A stretch of DNA of 64,000 bases from assembly GCF_000619945.1 (NCBI RefSeq), contig NZ_JHVC01000002.1:62001-126000 (forward strand), in the 5' to 3' direction. This DNA comes from Clostridium lundense DSM 17049. GTDB taxonomy: Bacteria; Bacillota; Clostridia; Clostridiales; Clostridiaceae. Positions within the stretch are counted from its first letter, which is position 1, and each line of letters starts with the position of its first letter. The position numbers and the translations under genes are program-made. The notes beneath the pieces were generated by a model. That model was given only the letters and a program-made list of their open reading frames with translations. It did not search any database and was not told the DNA's origin. Shown here in pieces: positions 23,886 through 33,870 of this stretch.

Positions 23886-26501
23886 ATGAAAGCTTTAAAC
23901 TTTAAGTATTTTGAGGGAAGAAATATATATTGCCATAAGCCTTGTATAAGAATGGAAGTTGATTTGGAGGGATTTAGTGATATTCCAAGCAATTCTATAG
24001 ATGGGTTTAATGAAGGATTAGTAAATCTTATACCTAAATTAAAAGAACATAGATGTGGTATAGATGAGGATATGGGATTCATTAAAAGATTAAAAGAGGG
24101 AACTTATCTTGCTCATATTTGCGAGCATATAGTAATTGCACTACAAAATACAATAGGGATAGAAGCAGCTTATGGGAAGGCTAGAGAGATAAATGGAGAT
24201 ATTTATTATATTATATATGAATATAAATATAAAAACACTGCTATTGAGGCGGGAAATATTGCTATAAAGATAATAAATTCTTTAATAAGTAAAAAGGAAT
24301 TTAATATGGAAGAGGCTATATCAAAGTTAAAGGAGATTTTAAAAGGAGAAGAATTAGGACCAAGTACTTTGGCAATAATTAGCGAGGTAAAAAAGAAGGG
24401 AATTCCCATATTAAAGATAGGTCATGAAAGTATTTTTCAATTGGGATATGGAAGTGCCTCAAAGATGATAGAAGCAACTATAAGTGGTAATACGAGTGGT
24501 ATAGCTATAGATATAGCTTGCGATAAACTTTTAACCAAGAAAATATTATTTAATCAATATATACCTGTAGCCGATGGATTACAGGTAATAAGTCCTGTTC
24601 AAATGCTTTTAGAGGCAGAAAGAATAGGCTATCCAGTGGTCCTTAAACCAAGATATGGAAACCAAGGCAAGGGTGTTTTTGTTAACTTGAGGGATGAGAA
24701 AGAATTGGTTCAGGCTTATAAAACACTTTTAAAGCAATATAGTGATATTATTATAGAAAAACATATACAAGGGAAAGATTATAGAGTATGTTTAGTGGAT
24801 TATGAGGTTGTAGCTGTATCAGAAAGAATTTCTCCATATGTTATTGGTGATGGGGAAAGTAGTATAATACAGCTTATTCATAAGTTGAATTCCGACGAGA
24901 GAAGAGGGGATGGACATGAGAAACCTTTAACCAAAATTAAAATAAATGAGGAATTAATTAATTATATATGGAAGAGCTCCTATTCGCTTAATTCTATACC
25001 TGAAAAAGGACAAAAAATTGTATTAAGAGAGAATGCGAATCTATCAACTGGTGGAATAGCTATAGATTATACTGATGATATTTGTAAAGAAAACGTTGAA
25101 ATATGTAAGAGAGCTGCAAAAGCAATTGGACTTGATATATGTGGTATAGATGTTTGTTGTACAGATATAACAAAGCCAATGGATGGGGTTATTATAGAAG
25201 TTAATGCAGCACCTGGTATAAGGATGCATGAGCACCCTTACCAAGGAAGTAGTAGAAATGTTGGAGGAGCCATAGCAGATATGTTGCTAAAGGATATATC
25301 CAATCAAATTCCTGTAGTATCTGTTACTGGAACTAATGGAAAAACTACTACAACGAGATTAATATCTTATGTTTTATCTTTAGCAGGATATAAAACTGGT
25401 ATGGCTACTACAGGAGGAATATACGTAAATAATTCTTGCATAGTCAAGGGAGATACTACAGGGTATGATAGTGCTATGACTATATTAAATAATAAAGAAG
25501 TAGAAGCAGCTGTATTAGAGACGGCTAGAGGAGGAATAATAAGAAAAGGGCTTGCTTATGATTTAGCTGATATAGGAATTATAACTAATATAACTTCAGA
25601 CCATTTAGGTATAGATAACATAAATACTTTAGAAGAATTAGCTTTTGTGAAGTCTTTGGTAGTTGAAGCTATTAAGGAGAAAGGTTATGCTGTATTAAAT
25701 GCTGATGATACTATGAGTATGAAAATATTAAATAGGGCAAAGGGTAATGTTACACTATTTTCTAAAGATAAGGATAACCCATATCTTAGAGAAAATGTTA
25801 AAAATGGAGGATATGGCATATACACATGGAAGGATGTTATATATGTTGAGAAGGATGATAATATAGTTCCCTTGATAAAAATAAAAGATATTAAAATTAC
25901 TCTAGAAGGAAAGTTGAAATATAACATAGAAAATGCTATGGCAGCTTGTGCAGCGTTAATAGGATTAGGAATAGATTATTTAGTTATACGAAAAGGAATG
26001 CAAAGCTTTTATCTTGATGAAGAACATAATCCAGGAAGATTTAATATGTATAAACTTAAAGATGTTACTGTAATATTAGACTATGGTCATAATACAGAGG
26101 GATATAAAGCTGTATTAGAAGGACTAAGAGCATTAGATTATAAGAGGTTAATTGGCATAATAGGAGTACCTGGAGATAGAAAAAATGATGATATACTGGA
26201 AATAGGTGAGATATCAGCAAAAAATTTTGATCAAATTTATATTAAAGAAGATGGAGATAAAAGAAATAGAAGAGATGGTGAAGTAGCACAGTTATTAGAA
26301 TGTGGTGTGCTAAAGGGAGGATTTAACAAAAAAAATGTTAGCATAATACTGGATGAGAGAAATGCATTGAAAAAGGCTATAGAGACTTCTAGAAAAGGAG
26401 ATTTAATTATAATATTCTTTGAAGAATATGAACCACTATTAACAATAGTAAAAGAAGAAATGAATAGATTAAATAAAAGCTCTAATGAAGCATTGGCATA
26501 G
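23886..26501 (+). CDS. cphA: Cyanophycin synthetase
   Basis: An 871-residue enzyme that builds cyanophycin from aspartate and arginine using ATP. Domains in order: an N-terminal domain (1 to about 160), an ATP-grasp domain (about 210-470; VVLKPRYGNQGKGVFV, VEVNAAPGIRMHEHP) and a Mur-ligase-like domain (about 475-870; P-loop GTNGKTTTTRL). Full length, with no lost motif seen. It lies between sipL and ispE in a sporulation-rich region; cyanophycin has been reported in spore-forming clostridia. A terminator follows. Confidence 0.94.
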   Translation: MKALNFKYFEGRNIYCHKPCIRMEVDLEGFSDIPSNSIDGFNEGLVNLIPKLKEHRCGIDEDMGFIKRLKEGTYLAHICEHIVIALQNTIGIEAAYGKAREINGDIYYIIYEYKYKNTAIEAGNIAIKIINSLISKKEFNMEEAISKLKEILKGEELGPSTLAIISEVKKKGIPILKIGHESIFQLGYGSASKMIEATISGNTSGIAIDIACDKLLTKKILFNQYIPVADGLQVISPVQMLLEAERIGYPVVLKPRYGNQGKGVFVNLRDEKELVQAYKTLLKQYSDIIIEKHIQGKDYRVCLVDYEVVAVSERISPYVIGDGESSIIQLIHKLNSDERRGDGHEKPLTKIKINEELINYIWKSSYSLNSIPEKGQKIVLRENANLSTGGIAIDYTDDICKENVEICKRAAKAIGLDICGIDVCCTDITKPMDGVIIEVNAAPGIRMHEHPYQGSSRNVGGAIADMLLKDISNQIPVVSVTGTNGKTTTTRLISYVLSLAGYKTGMATTGGIYVNNSCIVKGDTTGYDSAMTILNNKEVEAAVLETARGGIIRKGLAYDLADIGIITNITSDHLGIDNINTLEELAFVKSLVVEAIKEKGYAVLNADDTMSMKILNRAKGNVTLFSKDKDNPYLRENVKNGGYGIYTWKDVIYVEKDDNIVPLIKIKDIKITLEGKLKYNIENAMAACAALIGLGIDYLVIRKGMQSFYLDEEHNPGRFNMYKLKDVTVILDYGHNTEGYKAVLEGLRALDYKRLIGIIGVPGDRKNDDILEIGEISAKNFDQIYIKEDGDKRNRRDGEVAQLLECGVLKGGFNKKNVSIILDERNALKKAIETSRKGDLIIIFFEEYEPLLTIVKEEMNRLNKSSNEALA

Positions 26502-26521
26502 TCAAATAGATTTTTTTAAAT

Positions 26522-26560
26522 AAAAGTTATACTTATTAAAGTGTATAGCTTTTATTTTTT
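26522..26560 (+). terminator. Terminator of cphBA
   Basis: AAAAGTTATAC (26522-26532) pairs with GTATAGCTTTT (26543-26553) with one G-U pair, then a T-rich tail. Confidence 0.8.
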
Positions 26561-26637
26561 TTATGTATTATACTATTTTTTAAACTAGTGTTTTAGGCCA
26601 AACAGTTATAATTAACTTAATAGTCAGGAGGTTTATT

Positions 26638-27480
26638 ATGGAATTAAAGGCTTATGCTAAAATAAATTTATCATTAGATGTAACCGGGGTAAGAGAAGAT
26701 GGATATCATCTTCTAAAAATGATTATGCAAAACATAGATTTATATGATGTAGTAAGGGTAGAAAAAGGCAAAGAAGGTATTAATCTTAAGTGTAGTATAG
26801 ATACAATTCCAGTAGATAATAGAAATATAGCATATAAGGCAGCGGAGCTTTTTATAAAATCATATGATATAAAAGAAGGAGTAGATATATATATAGAAAA
26901 GAATATACCTGTGGAAGCAGGATTAGCAGGGGGAAGTACTGATGGAGCAGCTGTTTTGAAAGCTATGAGAGATATATTTAAACCAAAAGTATCAGATTGT
27001 GAATTAGCTAATATAGGAGTGAAATTAGGAGCAGATGTACCTTATTGCATTTATGGTGGTACAGCGCTTTGTGAGGGTATTGGAGAAATAATAACTCATC
27101 TAAAGCCTTTTAGAAATCATATATTAGTATTGGTAAAGCCTAACTTTGGAGTCTCTACTAAAGAAGTTTATAAAGAAATTGATAATAAAAGTGTTTTAAA
27201 TCATCCTAATATAGAGATTATGATAAAGGCAGTTGAAAATAATGATTTAAAATCAGTTTGTTCCAATATGGTAAATGTGCTAGAAAATGTTACAGTAGAA
27301 AGGTATCCGGAATTAAATTTTATAAAAGAAGAGGTACTAAACTTTAAAGGACTAGGAGCCTTAATGAGTGGAAGTGGGTCTACCATATTCGGTTTTTTTC
27401 AGGATATGTATTTTGCTCAAAAATACTATGATCATATGAAATTAAAATATAATCAAGTTTTTATTACAAGAACAATATAA
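26638..27480 (+). CDS. ispE: 4-diphosphocytidyl-2-C-methyl-D-erythritol kinase
   Basis: A GHMP kinase of 280 residues in the non-mevalonate isoprenoid pathway; it phosphorylates CDP-methylerythritol at the 2-position. The start ELKAYAKINLSLDV, the ATP-binding PVEAGLAGGSTDGAA and the C-terminal LMSGSGSTIFG are diagnostic. CAGGAGG precedes ATG 26638. It is bounded by terminators and supplies precursors for undecaprenyl carriers. Confidence 0.94.
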   Translation: MELKAYAKINLSLDVTGVREDGYHLLKMIMQNIDLYDVVRVEKGKEGINLKCSIDTIPVDNRNIAYKAAELFIKSYDIKEGVDIYIEKNIPVEAGLAGGSTDGAAVLKAMRDIFKPKVSDCELANIGVKLGADVPYCIYGGTALCEGIGEIITHLKPFRNHILVLVKPNFGVSTKEVYKEIDNKSVLNHPNIEIMIKAVENNDLKSVCSNMVNVLENVTVERYPELNFIKEEVLNFKGLGALMSGSGSTIFGFFQDMYFAQKYYDHMKLKYNQVFITRTI

Positions 27481-27502
27481 TTAATTTAATAAGGATAAAA
27501 TG

Positions 27503-27552
27503 AATAGCTCTTTCAAAGGCAAGAATATGCTTTTGAGAGAGTTATTATTTTA
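27503..27552 (+). terminator. Terminator of ispE
   Basis: A 19-position stem (27503-27521 with 27528-27546) with a few G-U pairs, then a TTATTTTAT tail. Confidence 0.75.
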
Positions 27553-27631
27553 TAATTGCATACTATTCATGAATAATTAATTTTTATATGTAAAAAATAA
27601 GTAGGAATTATAAAGGTTAAGGTGATGCTTG

Positions 27632-27826
27632 ATGAACATAATAGGTCTTTTTGATAAATATTTATTGATTCTAGTAATTATACAAGGACTTATAACTTCT
27701 TTTATAGACTATAAAAGTTTTAAGAGAGCAGGAATGAATAGAACAGCTAGAACAGCTAAAGTTATAGGAAGTAGCGAAATTATTATTTCCTTTCTTATGT
27801 ACTTAATAGCTAACAAATTATATTAA
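27632..27826 (+). CDS. Small two-helix membrane protein upstream of gerK genes
   Basis: A 64-residue protein with two hydrophobic segments (about residues 5-23 and 45-62) separated by a basic loop (DYKSFKRAGMNRTARTAK). AAGGTGAT precedes ATG 27632, with TTG 27629 possible. It sits 29 bases before gerKA, so co-expression in the forespore and a role near the germinant receptor are possible. I do not recognise the family. Confidence 0.6.
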   Translation: MNIIGLFDKYLLILVIIQGLITSFIDYKSFKRAGMNRTARTAKVIGSSEIIISFLMYLIANKLY

Positions 27827-27855
27827 TTATATGGGGAATAGGAAGTGATATATTT

Positions 27856-29313
27856 ATGAAGGAAGAGATAAGGAAAGTTATATCTGCAAATATAGATGAT
27901 AATATAGAATATTTGAAAAATCTGTTAAAGGATAATTCAGATATAGTCTATAGGGAGTTTTACGTAGAAGATACAAAAGCTTTAATTATGTATGTAGATG
28001 GTATGGTAGATAAAATATTATTAGACAATTTTGTATTGGAAAGTTTAATGCTCAATAGAAAAGAGATAAAGATAGAGGATGTTAAAGATAAAATATTAAC
28101 TGTATCAGATTTAAGGGAAGTAAAGAAGTTAGATGAAGCTGTAAATGCAGTATTAGCAGGAGATACTATGATGCTTTTTCATGGTATGGACGTATGCTAT
28201 GTAATAGCAACTAGGTTTTGGCCTGCTAGGGGAGTATCGGAGCCGTCAAGGGAAACAGTATTAAGAGGAGGTAGAGATGGTTTTACAGAAACCATAAGAT
28301 TTAATACAGCACTAATAAGAAGACGAATAAGAGATACTAGATTAAAAATGATCCCTAAAACTTTAGGGGTGAGGTCTAAAAGTGATGTGATTGTAATGTA
28401 TATAGATGATATTGCAGATGACAAAATAGTAAAAAAGGTTTTTGAAAGATTAGAGGAAATAGAGATTGATGCTATTTTAGATAGTGGATATGTGGAACAA
28501 CTAATTGAAGATAATAAGTGGTCGCCTTTTCCTCAAATTCAAAGTACAGAAAGACCTGATGTAGTTTCAGCAGCTTTATATGAAGGAAGAGTAGCTATTT
28601 TAGTTGATAATTCGCCTTTTGTATTAATTGTTCCAACTACTTTGCCTAATTTGTTTCAATCACCTGATGATTATTATCAGAGGTGGATTTATGGCTCCAC
28701 ATTAAGAATAATTAGAGTCATTTCAATTATATTATCTTTGATGCTGCCTGCAATATATGTAGCAGTAACATCGTTTCATCCCTCCATTATACCAACAAAA
28801 TTAGCTTATTTTATAGCGGCTTCTAGAGAAGGAGTTCCTTTTCCAGCTTTTGTGGAAGCAATAATAATGGAGATAAGTTTAGCATTACTTATGGAATCTA
28901 TAGTTAGGTTACCTAGGCCAATTGGTGCTACCATTGGAATTGTTGGTGGATTGATAATAGGGCAGGCAGCTGTAAGTGCAGGTATTGTAAGTCCAATAAT
29001 GATAATTATTGTTTCTATTACAGCTATAACTAGTTTTACTACACCTAATTATGAAATTACATCAGCATTTAGACTTATAAGATTTTTGTTAATAATAGCT
29101 GCTTCCATTATGGGATTGTATGGAATAATGCTAAGTCTTATTCTAGTATTAATACATATAATAAGACTTAAAAGTTTTGGCATACCTTACCTAGCTCCAT
29201 TAGTTAATTTTAATAAGAGTGATCTGAAAGATATGTTTATAAGAGCACCATTAAGACGATTAAAAAATAGACCTAGATACATGAATACAGAAGATAAGGT
29301 TAGGCAGAAGTAG
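27856..29313 (+). CDS. gerKA: Spore germination receptor A subunit (GerKA-like)
   Basis: A 485-residue GerAA/GerKA family protein. The N-terminal soluble domain ends with the conserved ESRE-like stretch seen here as EPSRETVLRGGRDGFTE. The C-terminal part has several membrane helices and the PRPIGATIGIVGGLIIGQAAV segment. It forms the receptor with the B and C subunits in the spore inner membrane and is the part most tied to sensing nutrients. The A-B-C order is the usual one. The germinant is not predictable. Confidence 0.92.
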   Translation: MKEEIRKVISANIDDNIEYLKNLLKDNSDIVYREFYVEDTKALIMYVDGMVDKILLDNFVLESLMLNRKEIKIEDVKDKILTVSDLREVKKLDEAVNAVLAGDTMMLFHGMDVCYVIATRFWPARGVSEPSRETVLRGGRDGFTETIRFNTALIRRRIRDTRLKMIPKTLGVRSKSDVIVMYIDDIADDKIVKKVFERLEEIEIDAILDSGYVEQLIEDNKWSPFPQIQSTERPDVVSAALYEGRVAILVDNSPFVLIVPTTLPNLFQSPDDYYQRWIYGSTLRIIRVISIILSLMLPAIYVAVTSFHPSIIPTKLAYFIAASREGVPFPAFVEAIIMEISLALLMESIVRLPRPIGATIGIVGGLIIGQAAVSAGIVSPIMIIIVSITAITSFTTPNYEITSAFRLIRFLLIIAASIMGLYGIMLSLILVLIHIIRLKSFGIPYLAPLVNFNKSDLKDMFIRAPLRRLKNRPRYMNTEDKVRQK

Positions 29314-29338
29314 TAATGACAATAGGAGGTGAATCTTT

Positions 29339-30439
29339 TTGAACAATAAGGAGTTTATTTCTTCATATGGATTGTTTGCTACCTTAGTGGTAACAGTAAT
29401 AGGAGTTAATGTTTTTTCATATCCTAGTGAGCTTGCGAATTTAGTAGGCGGAGATGGATGGTTAGTGATATTTTTAAGCGGAGTTATAGTTTATACGTTA
29501 ATATATTTTATTTGCAAAGTAGAGAAAAAAAATGACTATTCGCATACATATGAGATACTTAAAAGCAGGTTTGGAAAAGTTATTGGTATTTTAGTAGCTT
29601 TAAGTTTAATATGGTACAGTATTTTTTTTATATCTATGGGATTAAGAGTATTTACAGAAGAAATAAAGTTATATCTTTTAGAAAAGACTCCAACAGAATT
29701 TATATTTGTAGTAACAATTCTAGCAGGTACCTATCTTGTTAGAGGAGAAATAGATAATTTAATAAAATTTAATGAAATAAGCTTTTGGTTAATGTTTATA
29801 CCTGTTATTTTAGTTCTTGTACTTTCAGTATATGATGCTGATTTTACTAATATATTACCTATCTTAAATAGTCCACCTAATAATTATGTAAAGGGTACTA
29901 TAGCTGGTGTAAATAGGTTTGCAGGTTTTCAGATATTATTACTTATAATTCCTTTTTTAAAGGATAAGAAAAATGTAGCTAAGGTAGCTTTTAAGAGCAT
30001 GTTATTTATAACAGTATTTTATGCGGCAGTATTTATTTTAGTTGTATCTGTTTTTGGAAAAAATCAAACTAAGATATTGCTATGGCCCGTGATTACTATG
30101 ATAAAGTACATAAATATTCCAGGGTCCTTTATAGAAAGATGGGAAGGAATAATAATGAGTATATGGGTGATTTTCTATTTTACTACTTTTACAAATCATT
30201 ATTATTTTGCTGCAGATCTGTTAAAGAAGGTATTGAAGCTTAAGGACATAAAATTGTCTTCTGCTATAATAGTTCCATTCATATATTTAATTGCTTTATA
30301 TCCTAACAATGTAGCAGAAGTATATTCTTTAGGTACTAGGTATGGAAATATTTTTTTCCTAATTAACTTGATAATTATACCTGTAGTATTATTGCTTATG
30401 CCATCTCCTAGGAAAGGAGGAGGAAAAAATCCTGAATGA
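29339..30439 (+). CDS. gerKB: Spore germination receptor B subunit (GerKB-like)
   Basis: A 366-residue integral membrane protein of the GerAB/amino acid permease-like family with about ten helices. AGGAGGTGAATC lies before TTG 29339. In the family this subunit forms the membrane channel or germinant-binding pocket. Its last codons overlap the start of gerKC by 4 bases (ATGA), which points to translational coupling. Confidence 0.9.
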   Translation: MNNKEFISSYGLFATLVVTVIGVNVFSYPSELANLVGGDGWLVIFLSGVIVYTLIYFICKVEKKNDYSHTYEILKSRFGKVIGILVALSLIWYSIFFISMGLRVFTEEIKLYLLEKTPTEFIFVVTILAGTYLVRGEIDNLIKFNEISFWLMFIPVILVLVLSVYDADFTNILPILNSPPNNYVKGTIAGVNRFAGFQILLLIIPFLKDKKNVAKVAFKSMLFITVFYAAVFILVVSVFGKNQTKILLWPVITMIKYINIPGSFIERWEGIIMSIWVIFYFTTFTNHYYFAADLLKKVLKLKDIKLSSAIIVPFIYLIALYPNNVAEVYSLGTRYGNIFFLINLIIIPVVLLLMPSPRKGGGKNPE

Positions 30440-31632
30440 TTTTTCAGGAAAATGTTATGAAGCTGAAAAAAGTTATATTAATATTGATATGTTGCATGTT
30501 CACCACCGGATGTTGGGATAAAGTAGAAATTGATAGAAGGATATTTGTCTCTACCATAGGTATAGATGCTGGGCAGGAGATCTCAAAGGAAAAGGAGTTA
30601 AAAAAACTAAATCCTAATGAAGCATTTTCAGATAACAATGTTAAAAGGTTGAATATAACCTACGGTTTTCCGGATATAAGCCAACTCGGTCCACAGAAGG
30701 AGGGCGTGGCTGAGCAGAAAAGTATAAATGTAGATGCATATTCTATGGAAGATGCATTTACTAAAGCTACTGCTAAAAGTAGTAGAAATATTAGTTTTGG
30801 ACATTCTAAACTACTTATAATGGGTAATAACTTTTTTGGTTATCCTGAAGCGGTTAAAGAAGTATTGGATTATTTGCAAAGACAACCATCTTTAAACAGA
30901 AATACTTTAGTAGTAATGGCCGAAGGGAAAGTAGAGGACTATATAAAGTATAAGCCTAATCTAGAAAAAAATACACAAGAGTACATACAGGGACTTATAG
31001 AAAATAGCAATAGAAATAGCAGTGTCATACCAACTGATTTAAATCAGTTCTTGATGAATTTGGACGAAAACGGTAATAGCATCATACCAAGTTTAACCAT
31101 AGATAAGGAAAAAAATGAAATTAAATTAGCAGGAACTTGTTTAATAAAAAATTATGTATTTAAAGGTATACTGTCGCCTACAGAAACTGCTGACATTAAA
31201 ATATTAAGGGGCAAATTTAAAGGAGGTAAGAAAGTAATATATGAAGGGGGGCATCCTATAGATTTTGAAATAGATGATATGGAAAGAAAAATAACTATGG
31301 ATAGTAAGGATAATAAATTAACATTTAATATAAATATTGAGCTAGAAGGTCAGATAAAAGAATATTATCTAGGCAAAGAATTGCTATCTCCTCAAACTAT
31401 ATCGAAAATAGAGGACGGCTTTAATAAGGCTTTAAAAGATGAAATGGAAAAAGTAATAAAGGTTACACAAAATAAATATTCAATGGATTTAATAGGATTT
31501 AGGGAACATGTAGAAAAGTATGAACCTAAGACTTGGAATAAGGTTAAAAAGGATTGGGATGAGATATATAAGAATGCTGTAATAAATGTTAATGTAAATA
31601 CTCATGTGAGAAGAATAGGAGCAATTAAATAA
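30436..31632 (+). CDS. gerKC: Spore germination receptor C subunit, lipoprotein (GerKC-like)
   Basis: A 398-residue GerAC-type lipoprotein with lipobox FTTGC (Cys 26) followed by the family hallmark WDKVEIDRR. The mature domain lies outside the inner spore membrane. ATG 30436 overlaps the gerKB stop; ATG 30457, with AGGA 7 bases upstream, is a realistic alternative giving a shorter signal peptide. A small hairpin (TCCTGA/TCAGGA) covers this overlap. It is the last gene of the gerK operon. Confidence 0.9.
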   Translation: MIFQENVMKLKKVILILICCMFTTGCWDKVEIDRRIFVSTIGIDAGQEISKEKELKKLNPNEAFSDNNVKRLNITYGFPDISQLGPQKEGVAEQKSINVDAYSMEDAFTKATAKSSRNISFGHSKLLIMGNNFFGYPEAVKEVLDYLQRQPSLNRNTLVVMAEGKVEDYIKYKPNLEKNTQEYIQGLIENSNRNSSVIPTDLNQFLMNLDENGNSIIPSLTIDKEKNEIKLAGTCLIKNYVFKGILSPTETADIKILRGKFKGGKKVIYEGGHPIDFEIDDMERKITMDSKDNKLTFNINIELEGQIKEYYLGKELLSPQTISKIEDGFNKALKDEMEKVIKVTQNKYSMDLIGFREHVEKYEPKTWNKVKKDWDEIYKNAVINVNVNTHVRRIGAIK

Positions 31633-31643
31633 TTTTTTAAAGT

Positions 31644-31671
31644 GTATATATTAATATTAAATGGTAATAAT
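31644..31671 (+). promoter_or_regulatory. Sigma-F-type promoter of spoIIR
   Basis: GTATA and GGTAATAAT fit the forespore sigma-F pattern (GTATA / GGnnAnAnT) with 14 bases between. spoIIR is a sigma-F gene in Bacillus. Transcription would start near 31678, which excludes the GTG 31680 start. Confidence 0.55.
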
Positions 31672-31715
31672 AGTCAATAGTGGTTAAGGATTTAATAATA
31701 AGGGGGATATTTAAG

Positions 31716-32369
31716 ATGAAAAAATTAATGACTATTATTACTATTATATTTATTATTGTTTCTATAAGTTTGGGTTTGCCAAAAGTAAAGACAAGCATTC
31801 AACAGAAACATATAGCTAATAAACTTATAAGGTTTCATGTTATAGCTAATAGCGACATGGTATATGATCAAAAATTAAAATTAGAAGTAAAGGATAGTAT
31901 ATTACAATACATATCGCCTAAATTACAGAAATCCAAAAGTATAGACGAATCAAGAAAGATTATAAAAAACAATGATAGAGCTATTAAGGAAATAGCAAAT
32001 AAAATAATAAAAAAGAATGGATATGATTATAGTGTAAACACAACACTATCCTACGAAAATTTCCCTGTGAAAACTTATGGAAATGTAAGCTTGCCTCAAG
32101 GAAAGTATGAGGCATATAGAATAATAATAGGAAAAGGTGAAGGACAGAATTGGTGGTGTGTTATGTTTCCGCCATTATGTTTTATAGATATAACAAAAGG
32201 ACAGATAGCATATAATGAAACAGAAAAAGAAATGAAAAGTGTACTTACAGAAAATGAATATAAAGCTATAGATAATAGAATAGAAAATGATAAAGTTAAT
32301 TACAACAAAGATAAAAAAATAAAAATGAAATTTAAAATACTTGAAATAGCAGAAAATATATTTAAATAA
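31716..32369 (+). CDS. spoIIR: Stage II sporulation protein R (forespore-to-mother-cell signal)
   Basis: A secreted protein of about 217 residues, made in the forespore, that triggers SpoIIGA to process pro-sigma-E in the mother cell. The N-terminus is a hydrophobic export signal (residues 4-22), followed by the family core KLIRFHVIANSD and the WWCVMFPPLCFID segment. AAGGGGGATAT sets the start at ATG 31716; GTG 31680 would add 12 residues without support. In Bacillus spoIIR lies near prmC and tsaC; here it has moved next to gerK. Confidence 0.92.
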   Translation: MKKLMTIITIIFIIVSISLGLPKVKTSIQQKHIANKLIRFHVIANSDMVYDQKLKLEVKDSILQYISPKLQKSKSIDESRKIIKNNDRAIKEIANKIIKKNGYDYSVNTTLSYENFPVKTYGNVSLPQGKYEAYRIIIGKGEGQNWWCVMFPPLCFIDITKGQIAYNETEKEMKSVLTENEYKAIDNRIENDKVNYNKDKKIKMKFKILEIAENIFK

Positions 32370-32417
32370 AAATGATATAAAAAATCCAGAACCATCTGGA
32401 TTTTTTATATCATTTTT
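32368..32417. terminator. Bidirectional terminator joining two convergent stop codons
   Basis: A 23-bp perfect stem (32368-32390 with 32395-32417), loop ACCA, with A/T tracts on both sides. It spans exactly from the spoIIR stop codon to the stop codon of the minus-strand glycosyltransferase. Confidence 0.9.
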
Positions 32418-33607
32418 TATTTTAGCATGTTGCTAGATTGCATTTTGTTTATACATTCTTCATTAAAAATAGTATTAACATATTCATTTTTTTTTATAAG
32501 TTTTAGTATAATATCATAAATATCTTTTCCTACAAAAGGTTTTGCAAATTTTCCGCAGTTTTCTTTTAGAGTGAGTAAATTATCTGGATCTGAAAGAAGA
32601 TTTTCCATGGTACCTTTTATACTTTTATCATGACTTAAATCTATAGCTAAATTATGTTTTATAAGAAATTCAGCATTTTTTTCTTCTTGACCTGGGATGG
32701 GTGAAAATATCCCAATAGGTGTCTTGCATATGAGTGCCTCAGTTATAGTAAGACCACCAGGTTTAGTAAGAAGAAGGTCTGAAGCTTGCATATATTTATT
32801 AACTTTATCTGTAAAACCTATTATATAGGTCTTTTTAGTTTCTGTAGATATATTTTGATATTTCATTAACTCATAGTAAAGTTTTTTATTGTTTCCTGTT
32901 ATCACAATAATTTGTATATCATTTTCTAATTCTAATAACTCTTCATAAATAGAATCTATTTTACCCATGCCAAGGCTTCCGCCCATTATTAATATTGTAG
33001 TTCGATCGGGCAGAAATTGTATTTCTTCTAATGTTTTTTTTCTATCATATTCTGTAAAAAAATTGGGGCTTATTGGTATGCCTATATCATAGATTGTATT
33101 TTTAGGTATACCCCTTGAAACCATTTCAGGTATCATATCTGAATTTGAAACAATATATGCATCAATATAAGGATGAAGCCAAAAACTATGTGGAGCATAA
33201 TCTGTAAGTATTGACATAGTAGGTAACTCTGTTTTGTGCTTTATTTTTAATATAGATAGCATTTCCGTTGGAAAAGGATGTGTTGCTATCAATATATCAG
33301 GTTTAAACTCCTTTATTAATGGTAAAAGTCTATATGTCATTATTTCATTAAATTTTGAGCTAATTGTAGCTAGACCATAATCTGTCTCAGAGTAGTCGTA
33401 TAATTTACCAAATAGTGATGGAGTTACCTTTATTGTTTTTAAATAGCTCCCGATGATTACTTTATCAATAATTGGATTTATGTACCTTAGTGTGTCTATT
33501 ATTTTTACATCGGAATTAGGATTATAAAGATAAATATAATCTTTTAGTGCTTCTGCAGCTCGGCTATGGCCTCCGCCGGCAGAAACTGAAAATATTAATG
33601 CTTTCAT
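32417..33607 (-). CDS. GT28-family glycolipid glycosyltransferase (UgtP/MGDG synthase-like)
   Basis: A 396-residue GT-B enzyme. The N-terminal MGDG-synthase domain starts MKALIFSVSAGGGHSRAAEAL, and the C-terminal UDP-sugar domain carries MGGSLGMGKID and LTKPGGLTITEAL. Family members add glucose or galactose to diacylglycerol to make membrane glycolipids or lipoteichoic acid anchors, acting at the inner face of the membrane. It stands alone on the minus strand, convergent with spoIIR and divergent from ypeB. Confidence 0.85.
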   Translation of the reverse strand: MKALIFSVSAGGGHSRAAEALKDYIYLYNPNSDVKIIDTLRYINPIIDKVIIGSYLKTIKVTPSLFGKLYDYSETDYGLATISSKFNEIMTYRLLPLIKEFKPDILIATHPFPTEMLSILKIKHKTELPTMSILTDYAPHSFWLHPYIDAYIVSNSDMIPEMVSRGIPKNTIYDIGIPISPNFFTEYDRKKTLEEIQFLPDRTTILIMGGSLGMGKIDSIYEELLELENDIQIIVITGNNKKLYYELMKYQNISTETKKTYIIGFTDKVNKYMQASDLLLTKPGGLTITEALICKTPIGIFSPIPGQEEKNAEFLIKHNLAIDLSHDKSIKGTMENLLSDPDNLLTLKENCGKFAKPFVGKDIYDIILKLIKKNEYVNTIFNEECINKMQSSNMLK

Positions 33608-33870
33608 GAATTATTGTTTCCCCTTTCATATTTAAAGCTGTTTATACTTTGTAGGAAAACTCAGTTAATAAATATTGTACACTATTTTAAATAAAAATAT
33701 AAGGTTTTAAAATTATTTAACATTATATTAAATAGTATAACCTAAAAATTGACATAATATATATTGTTTATAAAAAAATTCAGAAATATTTAAGAATCTT
33801 GTTAACTCTAGTGAATAACTAATGTAATTATTACAAATAATAATACAAGAAATATGTGGGAGGAATTGCT

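Noticed and set aside
23886..26501. Reading cphA as a MurC/MurE-type cell-wall ligase
   Set aside because: The Mur-like domain is fused behind an ATP-grasp domain and follows cphB, which is the cyanophycin synthetase layout.
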